This document shows, piece after piece, positions 1-7,868 of a stretch of DNA of 64,000 nt. Position 1 is the stretch's first letter, and every line of letters starts with the position of its first letter. The notes under the pieces were generated by a model. The model searched no databases, had not been told where the DNA came from, and saw only the letters and a list, made by a program, of their open reading frames with translations. Source of the stretch: CAWBYL01 sp963793025 (GTDB lineage Bacteria; Actinomycetota; Acidimicrobiia; Acidimicrobiales; Acidimicrobilacustridaceae). The stretch is taken from NCBI GenBank assembly GCA_963793025.1, contig CAWBYL010000009.1:372001-436000 (forward strand), in the 5' to 3' direction. The translations under genes and the position numbers were made by a program.

Positions 1-909
1 CTCGGTGGGGAGCCGGGCCCCGGCCCAGCGGGCGTAGGCATCGGACTCGTAGTGGCTCACGTGGCACACCGGGCGGTGGGGATCGACCGGGTCGGTGCCG
101 TGGAGGGAGTGGACGACCCACCCCTCGGCCGTCTCCTCCCAGTAGAGGGGCGCTTCCCAACCGGAGGCCACCACGTGGGCCCAGCCCTCCGAGAGCCAGA
201 GCTCGGCCCGGTCGTACCCGCCGTCGTCGATGAAGGCCAGCCACTCGCCACAGGTCACGGGCCTGTCGGCGAGGGCGAAGGGCGCGACGAACTCGGTGTG
301 GCGGGGCGACTCGTTGTCGAAAGCGAACCCGGGACCGTCGTGGCCGATGTCGCACAGGCCCCCGTCGTGCTCGATCCACACGAGCGGACGAGGGTTCGAC
401 CGTGCCGTGGTGCGCCGGTCGTAGGCCGGGTGCAGTGGACTGGACCCGAGGACGTGCTTGATGTCCATGAGCAACAGCTCCTGGTGCTGTTGCTCGTGGT
501 GGAGGCCCAGGGTGACCAGGGTGTCGGTGGCGGGATCGAGGCCACGGGCCAACCACGACTCCATGGCGGCGTCGACGTGGCGTCGGTAGCGGGCGATCTC
601 GTCGATGCCGGGACGGGACAACAGACCCCGGTCCGCACGCGGGTGACGGTCACCGAGGCCCTCGTAGTACGAGTTGAACAAGTAGTGGTAGCTCGGATCG
701 AACGACTCGTAGCGCTCGTCGGACGGACCGAGGAGGAAGGCTTCGAAGAACCACGTGGTGTGGGCCCGGTGCCACTTGGTGGGACTCACGTCGGCCATCG
801 ACTGCACGGTCTGGTCCTCGGCGGTGAGGGGCGCGGCCAATCGCTCCGTGTGGTCCCGCACGGAGCGGAAGCGGGCGATCGGCGTGGTCCCTGCACGCGC
901 GGGTGTCAT
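1..909 (-). CDS. egtB: Ergothioneine biosynthesis protein EgtB (3' part beyond window)
   Basis: EgtB is the mononuclear iron sulfoxide synthase that joins gamma-glutamylcysteine or cysteine to trimethylhistidine in ergothioneine synthesis. The window holds the first 303 codons; the gene runs off the left edge. The N-terminal DinB-type helical domain shows WHRAHTTWFFE (about residues 46-56) and HHEQQHQEL (137-145), which match the three iron-binding histidines of the family. The start of the formylglycine-generating-enzyme-like domain follows (about 190 onward). The ATG at 909 is the first in-frame start before the divergent thioesterase gene. No egtA, egtC or egtD is visible on this side. TAGCCT lies 14 bases upstream and may be its -10 box. 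Confidence 0.93.
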   Translation of the reverse strand, partial: MTPARAGTTPIARFRSVRDHTERLAAPLTAEDQTVQSMADVSPTKWHRAHTTWFFEAFLLGPSDERYESFDPSYHYLFNSYYEGLGDRHPRADRGLLSRPGIDEIARYRRHVDAAMESWLARGLDPATDTLVTLGLHHEQQHQELLLMDIKHVLGSSPLHPAYDRRTTARSNPRPLVWIEHDGGLCDIGHDGPGFAFDNESPRHTEFVAPFALADRPVTCGEWLAFIDDGGYDRAELWLSEGWAHVVASGWEAPLYWEETAEGWVVHSLHGTDPVDPHRPVCHVSHYESDAYARWAGARLPTE

Positions 910-979
910 CGTCACCGGGACGGAGGCTATCGCCGTGATCTGCGGGCGGGACGGGTCGGGCCGACGCGAAACTGCGGCG

Positions 980-1411
980 ATGCGCATCTCGCTCGACCTC
1001 TCGACCGACCCCGGCGACTACCCCTTCTCCCATCCGGTCCGGGTCCGGTTCGCCGAGACCGACGCCATGGGCGTCGCCCATCACGCCGCCTACGTCCCCT
1101 GGTTCGAAGAGGCACGGGCCGAGTGGCTCAGGGCCCTCGGGCGCCCCTATGGCTCCTTGCGGGCGGACGGGATCGACCTGGCCGTGCTGGAGTTGGTGGT
1201 GCAGTACCGACGATCGGCACGGTTCGAGGACGTGGTGCAGGTCCACACCCGCATGGGCGAAGGGCGCGGGGCCACCTTCCAGCTCGACTACCTGGCGACC
1301 GTGGCCGGCGAGGTCGCCGCCGTGGGCGCCACCGTGCACGGGGTCGTCGGTCCCGACGGCCGGGCCCGGCGGATGCCCGCCGACCTGCGCAGCCTCTTGG
1401 GCGGGCTCTGA
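980..1411 (+). CDS. Acyl-CoA thioesterase, 4HBT/YbgC hotdog family
   Basis: This is a 143-residue single-hotdog thioesterase predicted to hydrolyse a CoA thioester in the cytoplasm. The motif RFAETDAMGVAHHAAY (about residues 23-38) is the 4-hydroxybenzoyl-CoA thioesterase signature, with the catalytic aspartate as D28. The substrate cannot be read from sequence. The ATG at 980 was chosen because longer in-frame readings overlap the divergent egtB and lack the family alignment. Its stop lies three bases before the stop of the convergent adenosine deaminase gene. Confidence 0.85.
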   Translation: MRISLDLSTDPGDYPFSHPVRVRFAETDAMGVAHHAAYVPWFEEARAEWLRALGRPYGSLRADGIDLAVLELVVQYRRSARFEDVVQVHTRMGEGRGATFQLDYLATVAGEVAAVGATVHGVVGPDGRARRMPADLRSLLGGL

Positions 1412-1414
1412 GTC

Positions 1415-2398
1415 TCAGGCGTCGGTCGCCAGCCAGGCGTCGATGCCGGAGAGGGCGTCGACCTTGACCTGGTCGGGGGCGCCGCCGCACTCGATCGACG
1501 AGCGGGCGATGTCGGCCATGCGGGCGTCGTCGAAACCGAACTCGGCCCGGCACAGCTCGTACTCGCCGAGCAGCGTGGGCCCGAACAGCAGGGGATCGTC
1601 GCCGTTCACCGAGCAGCGCACGCCGGCGTCGAGCAGGGCAGGGAGCGGGTGCTCGGCCAGGCTCGGGAACACCCCGAGCATCAGGTTCGACGTGGGGCAC
1701 ACGTCGAGGCAGACGCCCTCGGCGGCCAGACGCTCGACGAGGCCGTCGATCTCGAAGCTGCGCACCCCGTGCTCGATGCGCTCGGCGCCGAGCAGGTCGA
1801 GCGAGTCGACGACGAACTGCCCTCCTTCGAGCTCACCGGCGTGGGGAGCGATGATCAAGCCGCCCTCGCGGGCCATGCGGAACGGCTCGACGAAGTCTCC
1901 CGGTGGGTGACCGACCTCGTCGTTGTGGAGACCGAAGCTCACCACCCGCTCCGGGTGGGCCAGGGCGAACCGGGCCAGGTCGAGCGCGTCCTGCTCCGAG
2001 TCACGGACCCGGTCCACCGGGACCATCCACCGCACGGTGATCCCGTGCCGGGCGGCGGCGGCGTCGAACACCTCGAAGACCAGGTCCCAGCAGTCCTGGT
2101 CGGAGGCGAACCGGTGCCGGTAGTTGCCCGCCCAGAACGCGGGCTCGACGTAGACCGCGCCCTCCACGGCATGGACCTCGCAGATCTCGTCGGCCATGCG
2201 CTCCCAATCCTCGCGCTCACGCAGGACGTCGGTGGCGGCGACGTAGGTGTCGGAGAAGGCGGCGAAGTTGCCGTAGCCGCGGATGACGGGGACCTCGCGC
2301 CCGTACTTGGCCGACAGCTCGGCGAGCAGGGCCGGGGACATGCCGGCCTCGAGGTGCAGGTGCAGATGGGCCTTGGGGAGGGCGGCGAGCTCACGCAT
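1415..2398 (-). CDS. add: Adenosine deaminase family protein
   Basis: The product (327 aa) is a zinc-dependent adenosine-deaminase-type TIM barrel converting adenosine to inosine, or a related adenine nucleoside such as aminodeoxyfutalosine. Metal and catalytic residues are visible: HLHLHLEAG at 11-19, HAGE at 186-189 with the catalytic glutamate, H210 in EHGVR, and NGDDP near 265-269. The N-terminal motif has EAG where classical enzymes have EGS, so the substrate is not certain. No menaquinone (mqn) genes are nearby to favour the futalosine role. TAGCCT eight bases upstream of the ATG suggests a leaderless transcript. Confidence 0.85.
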   Translation of the reverse strand: MRELAALPKAHLHLHLEAGMSPALLAELSAKYGREVPVIRGYGNFAAFSDTYVAATDVLREREDWERMADEICEVHAVEGAVYVEPAFWAGNYRHRFASDQDCWDLVFEVFDAAAARHGITVRWMVPVDRVRDSEQDALDLARFALAHPERVVSFGLHNDEVGHPPGDFVEPFRMAREGGLIIAPHAGELEGGQFVVDSLDLLGAERIEHGVRSFEIDGLVERLAAEGVCLDVCPTSNLMLGVFPSLAEHPLPALLDAGVRCSVNGDDPLLFGPTLLGEYELCRAEFGFDDARMADIARSSIECGGAPDQVKVDALSGIDAWLATDA

Positions 2399-2406
2399 GG
2401 GCGCAC

Positions 2407-2412
2407 AGGCTA
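2407..2412 (-). promoter_or_regulatory. Candidate -10 box (TAGCCT) for leaderless add
   Basis: TAGCCT stands eight GC-rich bases before the ATG at 2398, and no Shine-Dalgarno sequence fits between. Transcription would begin at or next to the start codon. The same arrangement recurs at many unit-leading genes in this window. Confidence 0.5.
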
Positions 2413-2503
2413 CGGCTCGCGAAACCCCGTCGGCGCGCTCGCGGGGCGGCCGCCGATCGACCGGGCGGGGTGCGACGGGCGGCGGTTGGGAAGGTTCTCG
2501 CCC

Positions 2504-3544
2504 ATGGCCCACGAGAACCACCACGACCACGGGAGCTACGTCGAAGCCGGCCAGTTCCGGCGCGACACCAACTACATCGCCGACCGCATCACCCTCGATG
2601 GACGCGACGGCTGGCCCGTGGAGCCGGGCCGGTACCGGTTGGTGGTGGCCCGGGCCTGTCCCTGGGCCAACCGGGCGATCATCGTGCGCCGCCTCCTCGG
2701 ACTCGAGCCCGTTCTCTCGATGGGTGTCTGTGGGCCCACCCACGACGAGCGGAGCTGGACCTTCGACCTCGACCCCGGCGGGGTGGATCCGGTCCTCGGG
2801 ATACCTCGCCTCCGCGACGCCTTCCTCGCCCGGGACCCCGACTACTCCCGAGGGATCACCGTTCCCGCCATGGTGGACGTGGCCTCGGGCCAGGTCGTCA
2901 CCAACGACTACGGCCAGATCACCCTCGACCTCTCCACCGAGTGGCGGTCGTTCCACCGGGCAGGGGCACCCGAGCTGTACCCCGAGGACCGGCGCGCCGA
3001 GATCGACGAGGTCGCTGGTCTGGTCTTCGGCGACGTCAACAACGGCGTGTACCGAGCCGGGTTCGCCGGGTCCCAGGAGGCCTACGAGGAGGCCTACGAC
3101 CAGCTGTTCGCCCGGCTCGACTGGCTCTCGGAACGCCTCACCCACCAGCGCTACCTGGTCGGTGACACCATCACCGAAGCCGACGTCCGTCTGTTCACCA
3201 CGCTCGCCCGCTTCGACCCCGTGTACCACGGCCACTTCAAGTGCAACCGCCAGAAGCTGTCGGAGATGGCCGTGCTGTGGGGTTACGCACGCGACCTGTT
3301 CCAGACACCCGGCTTCGGGGACACCATCGATTTCGACCACATCAAGCGCCACTACTACGAGGTCCATGGCGACGTGAACCCGACGGGAATCGTCCCGAAG
3401 GGGCCCGACCTGGCGTCATGGACGACCCCGCACGGCCGGCAGGCACTGGGGGGCCGCCCCTTCGGCGCCGGCTCGCCTCCCGGGCCGCCGCCCCCCGGCG
3501 AGCAGGTGGAGGCCCGCCACACACCGCTCCCGGTCGGGCGTTAG
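2504..3544 (+). CDS. Glutathionyl-hydroquinone reductase-like GST (YqjG/ECM4 family)
   Basis: This 346-residue protein belongs to the glutathionyl-hydroquinone reductases, omega-like GSTs that remove a thiol group from conjugated hydroquinones. The thioredoxin-like N-domain carries the nucleophile C52 in RACPWANR. A helical C-domain contains the usual DVRLFTTLARFDPVYHGHFKCN region (about 225-245). Actinobacteria use mycothiol rather than glutathione, so the physiological thiol is probably mycothiol (inference). The proline-rich tail after about residue 315 is extra to the family core. The ATG at 2504 gives the usual N-terminus; the longer in-frame ORF runs antisense through add. Confidence 0.88.
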   Translation: MAHENHHDHGSYVEAGQFRRDTNYIADRITLDGRDGWPVEPGRYRLVVARACPWANRAIIVRRLLGLEPVLSMGVCGPTHDERSWTFDLDPGGVDPVLGIPRLRDAFLARDPDYSRGITVPAMVDVASGQVVTNDYGQITLDLSTEWRSFHRAGAPELYPEDRRAEIDEVAGLVFGDVNNGVYRAGFAGSQEAYEEAYDQLFARLDWLSERLTHQRYLVGDTITEADVRLFTTLARFDPVYHGHFKCNRQKLSEMAVLWGYARDLFQTPGFGDTIDFDHIKRHYYEVHGDVNPTGIVPKGPDLASWTTPHGRQALGGRPFGAGSPPGPPPPGEQVEARHTPLPVGR

Positions 3545-3547
3545 CCC

Positions 3548-4507
3548 TCAGTGCTCGGAGCTGGTCGCCGCGTAGGTGGCCACCAGCTCGGCACCGACGA
3601 CGGCCAGCCGCTGGCGAAGCTCGTCCGGCGAGGTGATCTCCACCCACGCCCCGAACCCGGCCAGGTCACCGGCGAGAGCCATGAGGTTCTCCCCGCGCAC
3701 CAGGATCTCCACCGCGCCGTCGCTTCGTGTCGGTCCGATCTGCAACCGGGTGCCCAGGACCAGTCCGAGCAGCTCCAGATGCTCGGGCAGGACATGGCCG
3801 CGGGCCTCGATGGTGGGCCACCGACGACTCACCTCCTCGCTGATGGACCGCCAGGCCTCCTCCAGGTCGAAGTCGGGCGGGCGCACCACCGCCTCGTCGG
3901 TCATCCCGACCGACGTGACGCGATCGACGCGGAAGGTGCGCTGGCCGGCATCGGTCTCGGCGATCAGGTACCAGGCGTGGCGGCGGGCGGCCAGACCCAG
4001 CGGGTGGACCCGCCGTTCGCTGACCTCACCCCGACCGGCGACGTACCCGAGGTCGATCTGGCGACCGGCCACCACCGCGGCCTGGATCTCGGCCAGATGG
4101 GTGGGGGGCGCCGGTCGGCCGGGTTGGCCCCAGCGACCGTTGTCGACGATCACCGCGGCCGACGCCGCCTCGGCCTCGTCGCGAAACGTCTCGGGGAGGG
4201 CCTGCACCAGCTTGCGGAGGGCGGCCCGCACCTCGGGGGTCGCCGAGGACGGTCCGGCCACCAGGAACAGCGCTCGGGCCTCGTCAGCGGTCAGGCCGCT
4301 CAGGTCGGTGCGGGCCCCGCCCAGCAGCTCCCAGCCCCCGTTGCGGCCCTGCCGGGAGTACACGGGCACGCCGGCCATGGCCAGGGCGTCGAGGTCACGC
4401 CGGGCGGTGCGCTCAGAGACCTCCAGCTCTTCGGCCACTTCGGAGGCCGTCACCCGCCCCCGGCGCTGGAGCAGGAGCAGGAGGGCGACGATCCGGTCGG
4501 CACGCAT
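3548..4507 (-). CDS. WYL-domain transcriptional regulator (YafY type)
   Basis: The 319-residue protein has an N-terminal winged helix-turn-helix (about 1-60, with ASEVAEELEVSERTARRDL as the recognition region) and a WYL ligand-sensing domain (about 135-220, containing RRHAWYLIAETD) followed by a C-terminal extension. Such proteins sense a small ligand and control neighbouring genes. The gene is divergent from a DinB-like gene; a perfect inverted repeat lies between them 17 bases from this start, so it probably controls itself and the neighbour. The ATG at 4507 was preferred because the next upstream start would place the repeat inside the coding region. It ends four bases from the stop of the GST gene. 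Confidence 0.88.
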   Translation of the reverse strand: MRADRIVALLLLLQRRGRVTASEVAEELEVSERTARRDLDALAMAGVPVYSRQGRNGGWELLGGARTDLSGLTADEARALFLVAGPSSATPEVRAALRKLVQALPETFRDEAEAASAAVIVDNGRWGQPGRPAPPTHLAEIQAAVVAGRQIDLGYVAGRGEVSERRVHPLGLAARRHAWYLIAETDAGQRTFRVDRVTSVGMTDEAVVRPPDFDLEEAWRSISEEVSRRWPTIEARGHVLPEHLELLGLVLGTRLQIGPTRSDGAVEILVRGENLMALAGDLAGFGAWVEITSPDELRQRLAVVGAELVATYAATSSEH

Positions 4508-4524
4508 GGGGCGATCATCGCACC

Positions 4525-4551
4525 TGAACCGGTCACGGGATGACCGGTTCA
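4525..4551. promoter_or_regulatory. Perfect 11-bp inverted repeat, likely WYL-regulator operator
   Basis: The sequence is TGAACCGGTCA, then CGGGA, then TGACCGGTTCA: two perfect 11-base arms around a 5-base spacer. It sits in the middle of the short divergent region between the WYL regulator (start 4507) and the DinB-like gene (start 4570). The position and symmetry indicate an operator that could shut both promoters. Confidence 0.75.
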
Positions 4552-4569
4552 AAGGCGCACCATCACGTC

Positions 4570-5217
4570 ATGACCGACCCCATCTCCACCTCCGTGCCCC
4601 CGATCACCGACCCGCGCCCCGCCCTGCGAGCGGCGATCGAGACGACGGCCCCGCTCATCGCCTCGATCAGCCCCGAGCAGATGTCGGCCCCCTCCCCCTG
4701 CGGCGCCTTCGACGTCGAGGGGCTCCTCGCCCACCTGGCCGCCGTGCTGGAGCGGGTGCGGGTGATCGGCTCGGGCGGCGACGTCTTCACCGTCAGCGAC
4801 TCCATGTCCCTGGGTCCCGACGAGACGTGGGCCGACCGGTGGGCGCGGGAGGGCCGGCGGGCCGCCCAGGCGTGGGACGACGACGCCCGCCTCACCGACG
4901 AGGTCCGGGTCCCGTGGGCGACCCTGCCCGGTGCCGACGCGGTGGCGATCTACGTCAACGAGATCACCGTTCACACCTGGGACCTGGCCCAGGCGACCGG
5001 GCGGCAACCGGCGTGGGACCCGCTGGTCCTCGACGTCGCCCTCGCCGCCGTCCACGACCAGCTGCCGACTCCCGAACGGGCCGAGATCTGGGCTCCGTTC
5101 GCCGCCTCGCTGCCGCCGGGGGCCACCTTCGACCCGCCGTTCGGGGACGCCGTGCCCGTCCCCGCCGACGCGGCGACCATCGACCGGCTGGTGGCGTGGA
5201 ACGGACGACGCCCCTGA
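4570..5217 (+). CDS. TIGR03086-type DinB/maleylpyruvate-isomerase-fold protein
   Basis: This 215-residue protein matches the actinobacterial TIGR03086 metal-binding family, which has a DinB-like four-helix bundle related to mycothiol-dependent maleylpyruvate isomerase. The family pattern is seen in PCGAFDVEGLLAHLAAVLERV (about 45-65) and in NEITVHTWDLAQATG (about 127-141), where histidines usually bind metal. Several members probably act as thiol-S-transferases; the actual substrate is unknown. The ATG at 4570 was chosen because the upstream ATG at 4540 lies inside the inverted-repeat operator. The partner WYL gene is divergent. Confidence 0.82.
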   Translation: MTDPISTSVPPITDPRPALRAAIETTAPLIASISPEQMSAPSPCGAFDVEGLLAHLAAVLERVRVIGSGGDVFTVSDSMSLGPDETWADRWAREGRRAAQAWDDDARLTDEVRVPWATLPGADAVAIYVNEITVHTWDLAQATGRQPAWDPLVLDVALAAVHDQLPTPERAEIWAPFAASLPPGATFDPPFGDAVPVPADAATIDRLVAWNGRRP

Positions 5218-5243
5218 TCGGGTCGCGGCGGCGCCCGCCGAGC

Positions 5244-7210
5244 TCACCAGCTACCGCCGCCCCCTCCGCCGGAGCCGCCGCCGACACCACCGCCCCCGAA
5301 ACCACCACCGAACCCTCCGCCGCCGAAGCCACTGCTCCGCGATCCCGACGACACCGGGGCCGGAGGGGTGGCGGCGGCCAGGAACAACGAGCTGGTCACC
5401 CATCGATCCACCACCCTCGGGTCGTCGGTGCCCATCCAGGTGAGGTCGGGGGCGTCGAAGGCGTCGACCCAACGGTCGACCGCGTCGAAGGCCACCGCGT
5501 AGCCCATGTACTGGCGAAGGAGCCCGGCATCGGCGGCAACCCGGGCATGGAGGTCCTCGCTGCCCTCGAAGAAGCGCTCGAAGCCGGCCACCCGTCGCGT
5601 CGCTCCGAGGCCGAGGGACGTGTATCCCCGGGCGGCGCGCCGCACCTGGGCCAGCCCGACGGCCGCCGCCACCACCCCGATGACGGCGCCGGCGAGCGGC
5701 ACGGCCACGCTCCAGCCGAAGAGGGAGGTGAGCACCAGACCGAGGCCGAAGCCCAGGACGGCCACGGCCACCACGAAGGCCACGAGCGCCCCGACCACGG
5801 CGGCACACCCGTGCGCCGATCGCGTCCCCAGCGACCCCGAGACGAGTCCCCGGGTCTCCAGCCCCTCGTCCAGGGCGGCGAGGATCTTCTTCTGGTCCTT
5901 GGAGAAGGTCGAGGTCCGGTCGCCGAACCGCACGGAGTCCTGACCGCCGAACAGGGCATCGAGGACGAGCGCCTCGTAGGCCCGATCGGGCGGCGCGGCG
6001 CTTCCCGTCGCCAGGTGGCCACCCAGTCCTCGTCGTCGTCGGCCGCTCGGAGGTCGAAGCGCCGGCGGGCCGCCAGGTCGATCACGGTGGAAGCCAACAG
6101 GCGGGCGGGCTCGGCCTCGGCTCCGTCGCGCAACCGGAGGGTCTCGGCGGGACCGAGGTCCATGGGAGCTACGAACTCGAGCGGCGGCGGGCCCAACGCC
6201 CGGGCCCGCACGTCGCCTTCCTGGTCGCTCGGGGGTGTCCCCCCGAAGGTGGCCATAACCCCGGCGGCCATCCGGGTGCGCAGGCGCCGGCGGCGGGCGG
6301 CGGCGGCCACGGCGACGACGACCACCCCGAGGAGGCTCAGGGCCACGGCCAGCAGGCGCGCGCTCGCGGACGCCCGGACCGGGCCGTCGACCACCTCGGG
6401 CCCGAACCCCCCGGCCGGCCAGTCGACCGTCACCGTGTACCCGCCCCTCGGGAAGATGGGCGTGTCGGCGGCGAAACCGGCCGTCGTACCGTCGACCGTG
6501 ACCGAGGCGCACATGTCGGTCTGGCCGAGTCCCCCCTGGACGCAGGTCGCGGCGTCGGGCCGGCCCGGGCCGGAGACCGTGTAGCTGGATCCGTAGACGG
6601 TCTGACGCCAGGCGGTGAAGGCGTCGAACGCGTACCTGAGGGTGGTCCCGGCCGCGGTCGCCGCCGCCCCCGTCTCCTCCGCCGCCGGATCGAACACGGC
6701 GTTCTCCAGCACGTACCGCAGGCGGTAGCGGCGAACCCCCGTCACGGTTTGGTCCGGGTCGCCGATCCGGACGCGCACCCCGTCGAACCCCTGCCCGGCC
6801 TCGGCCGACCCGGCGTCGGTGACCTCGACGTCGCCCGGGGTGCCCGCGCTCACCGAGACCTCCATGGAGCGCATGGCGTGGTCGCCGGCGTCGTCGCTCA
6901 GCGGGATCAGCCGCTCGATCCCGTGGCGCCCTGCGGTCTCGAAGCGCTGGGTGATGTCCTCGGTGACCTCGACGGAGTGGTCGGGGCGAACCACGGCGGC
7001 CACGTCGAAACGCAGGGTGACGTCACTTCCCGAGGCCGTCGCCGGCTCCGAATCGGGCGCCCGGCCGGCCCCGATCAGGTCAGGGCCATGGGCGACCTCG
7101 AGTCCACCGGACCAACCTCGAGGGCCGATCACCAGCACCGCCACGATGCTCACGAGCGCCGTTGCGATGGCGAGACCGGCGAGGCGCCACCCGCCGATGA
7201 CCCGCTGCAT
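5244..7210 (-). pseudogene. DUF2207 membrane protein, reading frame broken by one base
   Basis: The gene encodes a DUF2207 protein of about 655 residues, a family of predicted membrane proteins of unknown function. Frame one starts at 7210 and gives an N-terminal membrane segment, an extracytoplasmic beta-rich domain and a second membrane segment followed by RRRRLRTR. The frame is lost between about 5990 and 6020, after DEDWVAT. The conserved continuation (APPDRAYEALVLDALF, paired C-terminal membrane helices, a tail of Gly repeats ending GGSW) lies in another frame and ends at 5244. The length is one base short of a multiple of three, so a single missing base explains it. This may be sequencing error or true decay. 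Confidence 0.75.
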
Positions 7211-7216
7211 GCCTGC

Positions 7217-7222
7217 AGGGTA
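7217..7222 (-). promoter_or_regulatory. Candidate -10 box (TACCCT) for leaderless DUF2207 gene
   Basis: TACCCT stands six bases before the ATG at 7210, with no Shine-Dalgarno sequence. This fits a leaderless start. Confidence 0.5.
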
Positions 7223-7426
7223 GGGCCCGCCCGGGCGACGCCACGACCCTGGAGCGGACCCCTGTCCGCGTAAGGGGCGCTCCCAGCCGGTACGGTGAGA
7301 CGACGACGCAGCAGACGGCATGGCCCCGTGCGGCGAGCTTTTTCCCGCCCTGGCGCCACCGGAGCGATGGGATCGCTCCACTCAGCCCGCCACGGGTGAG
7401 CCTGCCGCCACCGGAAGGAGGCGCAC

Positions 7427-7699
7427 ATGGGTGCGCAACGCACGAGCTTCGAGAAACTCCAGCGCGATCGGGCCAAGAAGGCCAAGCAGGCGCTCAAGCG
7501 GGAGAAGCGCCACAACGGCGAGCCCGAACCCTCCGAGGAGGAGGCTCCCGTGGTGGTGAGCGAGGGCGGCGAGCTCTCGGCCGCCGAGCTGCTCCAGCAG
7601 ATCGAGCTGATCCACAAGCAGCTCGATGACAAGGTCATCACCTTCGAGGACTTCGAGGAGCTCAAGACGGACCTGATGGCCCGTCTTCCCATCGACTGA
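7427..7699 (+). CDS. Small SHOCT-domain protein
   Basis: This 90-residue protein has a lysine- and arginine-rich N-terminus (about 1-30), an acidic middle and a C-terminal SHOCT-like helical pair (about 50-87, with LLQQIELIHKQLDDKVIT and FEELKTDLMARL). SHOCT domains are short oligomerisation modules found at the ends of many actinobacterial proteins. The partner is unknown. The start is strong: GGAAGGAGG lies just upstream of the ATG, unlike most genes here. The 216 bases upstream hold no gene. Confidence 0.75.
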   Translation: MGAQRTSFEKLQRDRAKKAKQALKREKRHNGEPEPSEEEAPVVVSEGGELSAAELLQQIELIHKQLDDKVITFEDFEELKTDLMARLPID

Positions 7700-7808
7700 A
7701 CGACGGCCTCGGCCGTCGCCCGCTCCCCCTCGCCCATCGCTCGTCGCGGTGGGCGTCGGCGCGTTCGCGGCCGTGCGCCGGCCCCCGTGGGCGTCTAGCC
7801 TCTCTCGC

Positions 7809-7824
7809 TAAAGCACGTGCTTTA
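7809..7824. promoter_or_regulatory. Perfect 16-bp palindrome at the promoter of the monooxygenase gene
   Basis: TAAAGCACGTGCTTTA is fully self-complementary. A -10-like TAGCCT at 7796-7801 places the transcription start at about 7808, so the palindrome would cover the first transcribed bases. This is a typical repressor site, probably of TetR type. No regulator gene is adjacent, so the protein that binds is unknown. Confidence 0.6.
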
Positions 7825-7868
7825 CAGAGGTGGGGTCGGCGCCCGGTGCCCGCCCACTGGGGGAAGAC

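Noticed and set aside
52..1467. 471-codon open frame on the plus strand antisense to egtB
   Set aside because: The opposite strand gives clear EgtB and thioesterase protein, and this frame has low-complexity Arg/Gly/Val composition typical of GC-rich shadow frames.
3576..6584. 1002-codon open frame across the WYL, DinB-like and DUF2207 genes
   Set aside because: It is antisense or out of frame to recognised genes and its composition is that of a shadow reading.
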